64,000 nt of DNA. It comes from Rhodosalinus halophilus (GTDB lineage Bacteria > Pseudomonadota > Alphaproteobacteria > Rhodobacterales > Rhodobacteraceae). The position numbers were made by a program, and so were the translations under genes. The first letter of the stretch is position 1; the number at the start of each line of letters is the position of its first letter. Of the stretch, positions 53,565 to 61,549 are shown piece by piece. The DNA is taken from assembly GCF_003298775.1 (NCBI RefSeq), contig NZ_QNTQ01000005.1, positions 1 through 64,000 of the forward strand, given 5' to 3'. The notes beneath the pieces were generated by a model that saw only the letters and a program-made list of their open reading frames with translations, had not been told where the DNA came from and did not search any database.

Positions 53565-56500
53565 TGCGGTCGCTGCGCATAGCCGCCGGCCTCGTGCTGA
53601 TCGCCCTCGCGCTGGCCCTGCCGCAACGCGCCGCGGCTCAGGACGACGATCCCGGCCGTCTCACGCGGCTCCTGCAGGACTCGCTGTCCGGGGCGGGCCG
53701 GGACGTGCAGATCACCGGTTTCGAGGGCGCGCTGTCGAGCCGCGCCACGATCGAGCGGATGACGATCGCGGATGCCGAGGGCGTCTGGTTCACCGCCGAG
53801 GACATCGTGCTGGACTGGAACCGCGCGGCGCTTCTGCGCCGACGCCTCAGCGTCAACACCTTCTCGGCCGCGCGGATCGATCTTCCGCGCCTGCCGCAGA
53901 CCGAGGAGGAAGCGGCCCTGCCGCAGCCCGAGGCCAGGCCTTTCAGCCTGCCGCAACTGCCGGTCTCGGTGAACATCGGGACCATCGAGGCCGAGGAGGT
54001 GTCGCTCGGCGCGCCGGTGCTGGGCGAGGCGGTGGTTCTGACCCTGGAGGGGCAGGCGAGCCTAGAACGTGGGGGCGGGACGGCCTCCGCCGCGCTGCGG
54101 GCCGAGCGGATCGACGGCGCGCGCGGCGTCTTCGCGCTCTCGGCCGACTATGACGCCGAGGCAAGGACGGCCGATTTCGACCTGCGCTTCGACGAGGGGC
54201 CGGAGGGCATCGTGGCGACCCGGCTTGGCATTCCCGGCGCGCCGCCGTTGCAGCTGGAGGCGCAGGGCGCGGGCGCCGTGGCCACGCTCGACATCGACAT
54301 CAGCCTGTCCAGCGACGGGCAGGAGCGTCTCGCCGGCGGGGTCTCGCTCCGCGGCCCGGAGACCGGCGCGACGGACCCCGGCGTCTGGCGGGCCGCGCTC
54401 GACCTGTCGGGCGATCTGACGGCGCTCTTCGCCCCCGAATTGCGCGGCTTCTTCGGCGACGATATCCAGCTTCAGGCCCTGGCCCGCCGCCACCCGGACG
54501 GGGCGCTGGACCTGGACAACCTCGCGCTCGACGCACGCTCGATCCTGCTGGACGGGCAGCTCAGTCTGGGCAGCGACGGCTGGCCGCGCAGCGCGCTGCT
54601 CTCCGGCCGGATCGCCGCACCTGACGGCACCCCCGTCACCCTGCCGGTCGCGGGCGGCGAGACGCGTATCGAGAGCGCCGATCTGACCTTCAGCTATGAT
54701 GCCGCGGCGGGCGAAACCTGGCAGGGCGGCATCAGCGTGCTGGAACTCGAGAGCCCGGACCTCAACGCCGTGGCCTTCCGGCTCGACGGCGATGGCACGC
54801 TGCGCCCGCCAGGCGAAGGGACACCCGGTCGCCTGGCGGCCGACCTCGCCTTCACCGGCACGGGGCTCGGCCTCGACGACCCGGCAATCGCCGCGGCGCT
54901 GGGCGCAGAGCTGCGGGGCAGGGCGACGGTCGGCTACGCGGGTGGCGGTCCGCTGCGCATTTCGGCACTCGACCTGCGCGGCGAAGATTACGAGCTTGGT
55001 GGCGACATTACCCTCTCGGGTCTCTCGGCCGGCTTCGAGGCCGCGCTGGACACGCAGCTGGCGGCGCAGGATCTGTCGCGCTTCGCGCCGCTGGCCGGGC
55101 GCGAGATCGGCGGTAGCGCCGACGTGAGAATCGCCGGCACCGTGACGCCGCTCTCGGGCGCCTTCGACCTCTCTGTGACGGGCAGCGGCCGCGACCTCGC
55201 CGTGGGCGACCCCACCGCCGACAGGCTTCTCGCGGGGCCCAGCACGCTCGACGTCGCCGCGCGGCGGGACGAGACCGGCGTGACGCTCGAGCGGCTCGAG
55301 ATCGACACGAGCGGGATCGCCGCGACCGCCTCGGGCGAAGCCGCGAGCGAGGACAGCCGGCTCACCTACCGTGCCGAACTGAAGGATCTCTCGCTGCTTT
55401 CGCCCACCGGCGAGGGTGCAGGGCGCGCGCGCGTGTCGGGCCGCGCCGTGCTGCGCGGCGCGGGGGTGTCGTCTCTCGTGCTCGAGGGAGAGGTTTCAGG
55501 CCCTGCCGGCGGGCCGGCGGTCATTCCGCTGGGTCCGCAGGGTCGGCTGACGCTGGACGACGGCGGCGTCGAGCTCGGTCTCGACGGAGAGGCCGGCACA
55601 TGGCGCGCCGCGGCGCGTCTCGCCGCGCCGGACTGGAGCGGCGGCGTATCGGCCGAAGCCCTCCGCCTGGACGGCGGCGGTACGCTGGACCTTCCCGAAG
55701 GCGCCACCGTGCCGCGGGCCGCCGCGGGGTCGCTCGAGATCGCGGCGCAGGGCATCGCCGCCGAGGATCCGGACCTGGCCGCCGCGCTGGGCCAAAGCGC
55801 GCGGATCGCCACCGACTTCGCCTACGAGGCGACGGAGGGCCTGACGCTCACGGGCCTCTCGGCGATGTCCGACGCGGCGCGGCTCGAGGGGGATGTCACC
55901 CTCGCGGCGCCGCTCGACGCGCCGGAGGCGAGCTTCGATCTGCGGTTCGTCTCGGGGCCGCTCGAGCGCTTCTCCGGCCTCGCCGGGCGGCGGCTGCGCG
56001 GATCGGCGGCGCTGTCGCTCTCGGGGACCGCCGCACCGGCGGCCGGGACGTTCGATGTGGACGCCGAAGGCACCCTGCGCGACATCCGCCTTGGCGACGA
56101 CGCGCTCGACGCGCTGCTGGGCGGCACCACGCAGCTTGCGGTCGAGGCGCAGCGCGACGCCGACGGCCGCCTGACGGTGCCGCGCCTGCGAATCGACAAT
56201 CCCAACCTCACGGCCCGCGCCTCGGGCGACACGGGGGGCGTCGACTACGAACTGCGCCTCGCGGACGTGGGCGCCATCGCGCCGGACTTCTCCGGTCCGG
56301 CCACGCTCGAGGGCACCGCCCGGGCGGTGGACGCGGGCTGGCGCGTGGCGGCGAACGCCACCGGGCCCGGCGGGACCGTGGGACGCATCGAAGGTCTGGT
56401 GGCCAACGACTTCCGCCTCGACCTCTCGGTGCGGGGCACGGCGCCGCTCGGCCTTGCCAATGTCCTGCTCGCCACACAGCGGGTCGAGGGCGTGGCCAGG

Positions 56501-57718
56501 TTCGACCTTCGGGTCTCCGGTCCGCCGCGGCTGTCCTCCGTCTCGGGGCGCATCACGACCGAAGGCGCGCGGCTCTCGGCGCCGACCCTGCGGCTCACGC
56601 TCGACCCGATCCGCGCGACCGTCGCTCTCTCCGGCGGCAGAGCGGATCTCGACGTGACGGCCCGGCCCTCCGACGGCGGCCGCATCACGGCCGGCGGGCG
56701 TGTGGCTCTGGATCCGCCCTTCCGGGGCGATCTCGACATCCGCCTCGAAGGCGTGGTGCTGCGCGACCCGCAACTCTACGAGACCACCGTGACCGGGACC
56801 ATCTCGATTGAGGGGCCGCTCGCGGGAGGCGCGGCGATCACCGGCCGGCTGACCCTGCCGCGCGCCGAGATCCGCGTGCCGTCGAGCGGCGTCTCCGCGC
56901 TCGGCGCCCTGCCGGAGGTCCGCCACATCGCGCCGCCGCCGGCGGTCCGACGCACGCTCTCCTACGCGAATATCACCCCGACCGGCACGCCCGCCGAGCG
57001 CAACGGATCCGGCGGCACGGCACGCCCCTATCCGCTCGACCTGACGATCAGCGCACCGTCGCAGATCTTCGTGCGCGGGCGCGGTCTCGACGCCGAACTC
57101 GGCGGCACGCTGCGGATCACCGGGACAACCTCCGCGCCCATCCCGCAGGGGGGCTTCGAGCTCGTTCGCGGGCGGTTGGACCTGCTGGGCCAGCGCTTCC
57201 AGCTCACCGAGGGGATCGCGCGGATCGAGGGCGATTTCGACCCCTTCCTGCGCCTCGTCGTGACGACCGAACGCGACGACGTGACGATCTCGATCATCGT
57301 CGAGGGACAGGCGGACAGCCCGGATGTGCGCTTTGCGTCCTCCCCCGAGCTGCCGGAGGACGAGGTGCTGGCGCAGCTGCTCTTCGGCAGGAGCATCGAG
57401 GAGCTTTCCGCGCTGCAACTCGTCCAGCTCGCCAGCGGCGTGGCCACGCTCACCGGCCGCGGCAACGGCGCCTTCACCTCGCTGCGCAGCGGGCTCGGGG
57501 TGGACGATCTCGACATCACGCAGGGCGAGGACGGCGGGACCGCCGTGCGCGTCGGCAAGTATCTGTCCGAGAACATATACACGGACGTGACCGTCGAGAG
57601 CGGCGGGCGCTCCCAGGTCAATCTCAATCTCGATCTGACGCCGGACATCACCGTGCGCGGCGGGGTCTCCAACGACGGCGACTCGAGCCTCGGCATCTTC
57701 TTCGAACGCGACTACTGA
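53564..57718 (+). CDS. tamB: Translocation and assembly module subunit TamB (DUF490)
   Basis: 1384-residue protein with an N-terminal signal anchor (SLRIAAGLVLIALALALPQ), a very long beta-helical, AsmA-like body made of repeated Gly/Leu/Asp-rich strands, and the C-terminal DUF490 domain. The DUF490 part contains PSQIFVRGRGLDAELGGTLR, GRLDLLGQRFQLTEG and SSPELPEDEVLAQLLFGRS, and ends FFERDY. TamB spans the periplasm and contacts TamA, helping outer-membrane protein or lipid transport. The ATG shares a base with the tamA stop. The length is typical of alphaproteobacteria. Confidence 0.95.
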   Translation: MRSLRIAAGLVLIALALALPQRAAAQDDDPGRLTRLLQDSLSGAGRDVQITGFEGALSSRATIERMTIADAEGVWFTAEDIVLDWNRAALLRRRLSVNTFSAARIDLPRLPQTEEEAALPQPEARPFSLPQLPVSVNIGTIEAEEVSLGAPVLGEAVVLTLEGQASLERGGGTASAALRAERIDGARGVFALSADYDAEARTADFDLRFDEGPEGIVATRLGIPGAPPLQLEAQGAGAVATLDIDISLSSDGQERLAGGVSLRGPETGATDPGVWRAALDLSGDLTALFAPELRGFFGDDIQLQALARRHPDGALDLDNLALDARSILLDGQLSLGSDGWPRSALLSGRIAAPDGTPVTLPVAGGETRIESADLTFSYDAAAGETWQGGISVLELESPDLNAVAFRLDGDGTLRPPGEGTPGRLAADLAFTGTGLGLDDPAIAAALGAELRGRATVGYAGGGPLRISALDLRGEDYELGGDITLSGLSAGFEAALDTQLAAQDLSRFAPLAGREIGGSADVRIAGTVTPLSGAFDLSVTGSGRDLAVGDPTADRLLAGPSTLDVAARRDETGVTLERLEIDTSGIAATASGEAASEDSRLTYRAELKDLSLLSPTGEGAGRARVSGRAVLRGAGVSSLVLEGEVSGPAGGPAVIPLGPQGRLTLDDGGVELGLDGEAGTWRAAARLAAPDWSGGVSAEALRLDGGGTLDLPEGATVPRAAAGSLEIAAQGIAAEDPDLAAALGQSARIATDFAYEATEGLTLTGLSAMSDAARLEGDVTLAAPLDAPEASFDLRFVSGPLERFSGLAGRRLRGSAALSLSGTAAPAAGTFDVDAEGTLRDIRLGDDALDALLGGTTQLAVEAQRDADGRLTVPRLRIDNPNLTARASGDTGGVDYELRLADVGAIAPDFSGPATLEGTARAVDAGWRVAANATGPGGTVGRIEGLVANDFRLDLSVRGTAPLGLANVLLATQRVEGVARFDLRVSGPPRLSSVSGRITTEGARLSAPTLRLTLDPIRATVALSGGRADLDVTARPSDGGRITAGGRVALDPPFRGDLDIRLEGVVLRDPQLYETTVTGTISIEGPLAGGAAITGRLTLPRAEIRVPSSGVSALGALPEVRHIAPPPAVRRTLSYANITPTGTPAERNGSGGTARPYPLDLTISAPSQIFVRGRGLDAELGGTLRITGTTSAPIPQGGFELVRGRLDLLGQRFQLTEGIARIEGDFDPFLRLVVTTERDDVTISIIVEGQADSPDVRFASSPELPEDEVLAQLLFGRSIEELSALQLVQLASGVATLTGRGNGAFTSLRSGLGVDDLDITQGEDGGTAVRVGKYLSENIYTDVTVESGGRSQVNLNLDLTPDITVRGGVSNDGDSSLGIFFERDY

Positions 57719-57770
57719 GCCCGGCGAATTTTCGTACAAAAATCCGCGGGCAGCGCACGACCGAAGGGAG

Positions 57771-57792
57771 AAATCTTTCGTCCGAAAGATTT
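57771..57792. terminator. Hairpin between convergent tamB and hemE
   Basis: AAATCTTTCG (57771-57780) and CGAAAGATTT (57783-57792) are perfect inverted arms, five bases from the hemE stop. A second AT-rich near-palindrome (ATTTTCGTACAAAAAT, 57728-57743) lies just after tamB. Together they probably act as a two-way terminator. Confidence 0.55.
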
Positions 57793-57797
57793 TCGCT

Positions 57798-58832
57798 TCA
57801 GCCGCCGCGCACCGTGTCGATCATCAGCTGCACGTTGGCAGGGTCGGCGTCGGGCGTGATCCCGTGGCCGAGATTGAAGATGTGCGGGCCGCCGGAGAAG
57901 GCGCGCAGGATGCGCCGCGTCTCCTCCACCAGCGCCTCGCCCCCCGTGACCATGTGCGACGAGGCGAGATTGCCCTGCACGCAGCCGTCCCGCTGCACGT
58001 GCTCTGCCGCCCATTCCGGCGTCACCCCGTCGTCGAGCGCCACGCAATCGATGCCGGTCGCCTGCGCGAAGCCCTCGTAGCGCGCTCCGGCGCCTCGCGG
58101 GAAGCCGATCACCGGCAGGCCCGGGTGCCGCTCCTTCAGCGCTGCGGTGATCCGGCGGCAGGGCTCGAGCGCATAGCGCTCGAAATCGTCGCCCTGCAGC
58201 GATCCCGCCCAGCTGTCGAAGACCTTGACCACCTCGGCGCCCGCCTCGACCTGCCGCGAGAGGTATTCGACGGTCCCCTCCTCGAGCCGCGCGATCAGGC
58301 GGTCGAAGAGCGCGGGATTCTCGTCCTTGAGCTTGTGCGCCGGACCCTGATCCGGCGTTCCCCGGCCCGCCACCATGTAGGTCGCCACCGTCCAGGGCGC
58401 GCCCGCGAAGCCGATGAGCGTCGTCTCGGCGGGCAGCTCGCGCGACAGGATGCGCACGGTCTCGTAGACCGGGTTCAGCGTCTCGTGCACGGCCGCGGCG
58501 GGCTTCAGCGCCTCGAACTCCGCCTCGGTCGTCAGGGTCGAAAGCCGCGGCCCCTCGCCCGTGACGAACCACAGCTCCGCGCCCAGCGCCTGGGGCAGCA
58601 GCAGGATGTCGGCGAAGAGGATCGCGGCGTCGAAGCCGTAGCGCCGGATGGGCTGCAGCGTGACCTCGGCGGCGAGCTCGGGCGTATAACACAGCGACAG
58701 GAAATCGCCCGCCTTCGCCCGCGTTGCGCGGTATTCGGGCAGATAGCGCCCGGCCTGCCGCATCATCCAGATCGGCGGTACGGGCAAGGTCTCGCCCGCC
58801 AGCGCCCTGAGGATCGTCTTCGTCTCGGCCAT
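57798..58832 (-). CDS. hemE: Uroporphyrinogen decarboxylase
   Basis: 344-residue haem-pathway enzyme converting uroporphyrinogen III to coproporphyrinogen III. The signature [17 protein letters not shown] and the catalytic Asp segment [18 protein letters not shown] are present, as are [16 protein letters not shown] and [13 protein letters not shown]. The second ATG is used (GGGCGGAG precedes it). It is divergent from hemC and shares a short symmetric promoter region. Confidence 0.97.
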   Translation of the reverse strand: MAETKTILRALAGETLPVPPIWMMRQAGRYLPEYRATRAKAGDFLSLCYTPELAAEVTLQPIRRYGFDAAILFADILLLPQALGAELWFVTGEGPRLSTLTTEAEFEALKPAAAVHETLNPVYETVRILSRELPAETTLIGFAGAPWTVATYMVAGRGTPDQGPAHKLKDENPALFDRLIARLEEGTVEYLSRQVEAGAEVVKVFDSWAGSLQGDDFERYALEPCRRITAALKERHPGLPVIGFPRGAGARYEGFAQATGIDCVALDDGVTPEWAAEHVQRDGCVQGNLASSHMVTGGEALVEETRRILRAFSGGPHIFNLGHGITPDADPANVQLMIDTVRGG

Positions 58833-58879
58833 CTCCGCCCCTTCCGCAACTCCCGCCAAGGGGTCGCCGCCCCTGCGCC

Positions 58880-58929
58880 GGCTGTCAAGACAGCAAGCGC
58901 TTGTCAGCCGCGCCTGACAGCCTTAGACC
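58880..58929. promoter_or_regulatory. Divergent hemE/hemC promoters in an inverted repeat
   Basis: GGCTGTCAAG (58880-58889) and CTTGTCAGCC (58900-58909) form a dyad with one mismatch. One arm contains the hemE -35 (TTGACA, minus strand 58888-58883) and the other the hemC -35 (TTGTCA, 58901-58906). The hemC -10 TAGACC (58924-58929) is 17 bases on. A regulator bound to the dyad could control both haem genes together. Confidence 0.5.
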
Positions 58930-58935
58930 GGGGCC

Positions 58936-59886
58936 ATGAGCATCGCCCTGCCCTCTCCCGACGCGCCGATGAAGATCGGCACCCGGGGCTCGCCGCTCGC
59001 GCTCGCGCAGGCGCACGAGACCCGCGACCGCCTCGCCGCGGCCTTCGACCTGCCCGTCTCCGCCTTCGAGGTCGTCAAGATCAAGACCACAGGCGACGCG
59101 GTCCTCGACCGCCCGCTCAAGGAGATCGGCGGCAAGGGCCTCTTCACGCGCGAGATCGAGCAGGCGCTGATCGACGGCGCCATCGACATCGCCGTGCACT
59201 CGATGAAGGACATGCCCGTCGCGCAGCCGGAGGGCCTCACGCTCGACACCTACCTGCCGCGCGAGGACATGCGCGACGCCTTCGTCAGCCATCGCCACCC
59301 CGCGCTCGCGGATCTGCCCGACGGTACCGTCGTGGGCACGAGCTCGCTGCGCCGCCGCGCGCAGCTGCTCTGGCGCAGGCCGGACCTCACCGTGGTGGAG
59401 TTCCGCGGCAATGTTCAGACCCGGCTGAGAAAGCTCGAGGACCGCGTCGCAGACGCGACCTTCCTTGCCATGGCGGGCCTCAACCGCCTCGACATGGCGC
59501 ATGTCGCGCGCGGGCCGATCTCGCCCGACGACATGCTGCCCGCGGTCGCGCAGGGCGCCATCGGCATCGAGCGGCGCGAGGACGACGCACGCACCGCGGA
59601 CATGCTCGCCGCAATCCACGATGCGCCCACCGCGACGCTGCTGGCCGCCGAGCGCGCCTTTCTCGCCGAACTCGACGGCTCCTGCGAGACGCCGATCGCC
59701 GGGCTCGCCGAGGTGCATGGCGGCACGCTGCGCCTGCGCGGCGAGATCCTGCGCCCCGACGGCTCCGAATGCCTTTCCGACGATGCGCGCGCGCCGGTGG
59801 AGGACGGCCCGGACCTGGGACGCGAGATGGCGCGCAAGCTGCTCGGACAGGCCGGCCCCGGATTCTTCGACTGGCGCGCAGCCTGA
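58936..59886 (+). CDS. hemC: Hydroxymethylbilane synthase (porphobilinogen deaminase)
   Basis: 316-residue enzyme that polymerises four porphobilinogens. The conserved IGTRGSPLALAQAHE and KGLFTREIEQALIDG segments are present, along with HSMKDMP. The dipyrromethane cofactor is held by C250 in LDGSCETPIAG. The ATG lies only seven bases after the predicted -10 box with no clear ribosome site, so the message may be leaderless. A second Met at residue 12 is the alternative. Confidence 0.96.
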   Translation: MSIALPSPDAPMKIGTRGSPLALAQAHETRDRLAAAFDLPVSAFEVVKIKTTGDAVLDRPLKEIGGKGLFTREIEQALIDGAIDIAVHSMKDMPVAQPEGLTLDTYLPREDMRDAFVSHRHPALADLPDGTVVGTSSLRRRAQLLWRRPDLTVVEFRGNVQTRLRKLEDRVADATFLAMAGLNRLDMAHVARGPISPDDMLPAVAQGAIGIERREDDARTADMLAAIHDAPTATLLAAERAFLAELDGSCETPIAGLAEVHGGTLRLRGEILRPDGSECLSDDARAPVEDGPDLGREMARKLLGQAGPGFFDWRAA

Positions 59887-59898
59887 ACGGCTCCCGCC

Positions 59899-59968
59899 CT
59901 TCTGCCTCGTCCGGAATATCCTCGCGGGTGAAGCCCGCGCCAGCGGCAGAGGGGGCCGACAGCCGCCC
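59899..59968 (-). repeat. Structured ~70-bp palindromic repeat, copy E (divergent)
   Basis: Diverged reverse-oriented copy 11 bases after the stop of the FAD-linked oxidase. Read on the minus strand it keeps GGCTGTCGGCC, the position of CACCCGCGAGGATATTCC and the terminal AGAAG. The central stem is rebuilt as CGCGGG-CTTCA-CCCGCG. It fills the gap between convergent hemC and the oxidase gene. Confidence 0.65.
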
Positions 59969-59978
59969 TCGCCGCACC

Positions 59979-61391
59979 TCAGTCGGGAAGCACCTTGCCC
60001 GGGTTCATCACGCCCGCGGGATCCAGCGCCGCCTTGATCGCGCGCATCGCCGCGAGCGCCGCCGCGTCCTTGCGCCGGCGCATCGAGGGCAGCTTGGCCA
60101 GCCCGATGCCGTGTTCGGCGGAGAAGCTGCCGCCCATCTCGCGCACGATCTCCTCCACGGCCTCCACGACCGCCTCCTTGAGCCCGGCATCCCCCTGCGA
60201 CAGCCGCACGGCGTAGTGGATATTGCCGTCGCCCAGGTGCGCCACCGGCAACGCAACCGCCGCGGGATCGAGCGCCGCCACAGCGGCGTCGGCCCGCGCG
60301 AGAAAGGGCCCGACCCGGTCGAGCGGCACGGCGATGTCGTTCACCGCGACGGGTCCGGGCGCGAGCGCCACCTCCGCCGCCCGCTCGCGGCGGGCCCACA
60401 TCTCGGCGCGCTGCGTGTCGTTCTGCGCCACCACGGCATCCAGCACCGCGCCTTCCTCGAAGAGATCGCCGAGGATCGCCTCCAGATAGGCCTGCACAGG
60501 CACCGTGCCGTCGGGCCCAGGGTCTGCGTCGCGCGGCGCCGTGGCGCCCACCTCGACCAGCAGGTTCACGTCATGGCTCTCCGCGAAGGGCGGCTTCAGA
60601 GCCGGATCATGCGCGAGCAGCGCCTCCATGTAGGCGCGCGGCATGTATTCGCAGGCCTCCACCGCGCCACCCGTCGCCTCCTGCAGGCGGTTGAGCAGCG
60701 CAAGCCCCGCGTCCAGCGAGGCCACCGCGACCATCGCCGTGGCATAGGCGCGCGGGCGCGGCACAAGCTTCAGCACCGCGGCCGTGATGATCCCGAGCGT
60801 GCCCTCGGCGCCGATCAGCAGGTCCCGCAGGTCGTAACCCGAGTTGTCCTTGTGAAGCTCGCTCATCAGGTCCACGACCTCGCCCGTCGGCAGCACCGCC
60901 TCCAGCCCGAGGCACAGATCCCGCGTGTTGCCGTAGCGCAGCACGTTCGAGCCCCCCGCGTTGGTCGAAAGCACGCCGCCGATCATCGCCGAGCCCTTGG
61001 CGCCGAAGGTCAGCGGAAAGGCGAGGCCGTGCTGCCCCGCCGCCTCGTGCAGACGTTCCAGCACGACGCCGGCTTCGACGATGGCGATACGCGCCTCCGG
61101 CCGGATCTCGCGGATCCGGCTCATGCGCTCCACCGACAGCAGGATCGCCCCCTCCGCGACTGCACCGCCATTGAGCCCCGTGTTGCCGGCCAGCGGCACC
61201 ACCGGCACGCCCACCTCGTTGGCCAGCCGCACCACCGCGGCGATCTCCGCCGTGGTCGCAGGCCGCACCACGCAGAGCGGCGCCGAAACCCAGGCGCCGG
61301 TCCAGTCCTGCGCGTAACCGGCCATGTCTGGCCCGGTCATCACCTGCCCCGCGCCGACGATCTCGCCCAGTCGCTCCAAAAGATCCGCCAT
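59979..61391 (-). CDS. FAD-binding oxidoreductase, D-2-hydroxyacid dehydrogenase type
   Basis: 470-residue flavoprotein of the GlcD/DLD/D-2-hydroxyglutarate dehydrogenase group. The FAD-binding PP-loop is PLAGNTGLNGG, followed by GGVLSTNAGGSNVLRYGNTR. The C-terminal substrate domain contains HLGDGNIHYAVRLS and SFSAEHGIGLAKLPSM with the His residues that hold a divalent metal. It oxidises a D-2-hydroxy acid such as glycolate, D-lactate or 2-hydroxyglutarate. No electron partner or glcEF genes are nearby, so the substrate is open. Confidence 0.9.
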   Translation of the reverse strand: MADLLERLGEIVGAGQVMTGPDMAGYAQDWTGAWVSAPLCVVRPATTAEIAAVVRLANEVGVPVVPLAGNTGLNGGAVAEGAILLSVERMSRIREIRPEARIAIVEAGVVLERLHEAAGQHGLAFPLTFGAKGSAMIGGVLSTNAGGSNVLRYGNTRDLCLGLEAVLPTGEVVDLMSELHKDNSGYDLRDLLIGAEGTLGIITAAVLKLVPRPRAYATAMVAVASLDAGLALLNRLQEATGGAVEACEYMPRAYMEALLAHDPALKPPFAESHDVNLLVEVGATAPRDADPGPDGTVPVQAYLEAILGDLFEEGAVLDAVVAQNDTQRAEMWARRERAAEVALAPGPVAVNDIAVPLDRVGPFLARADAAVAALDPAAVALPVAHLGDGNIHYAVRLSQGDAGLKEAVVEAVEEIVREMGGSFSAEHGIGLAKLPSMRRRKDAAALAAMRAIKAALDPAGVMNPGKVLPD

Positions 61392-61549
61392 GCCGCCTCC
61401 GCTCGCTCCGGCCCGTTCTCGCCCGTCGCACGCCCTGCCGCAAGCCGCGGATCCCTCGCGCGGCACGCGCGACGGCGGCAGCGCCCCCGCCGCACGCAGT
61501 GCCAGAGGACGTGCGCGCGGCACGCGCGCGCCGCCTGGCACAGGCCGGG

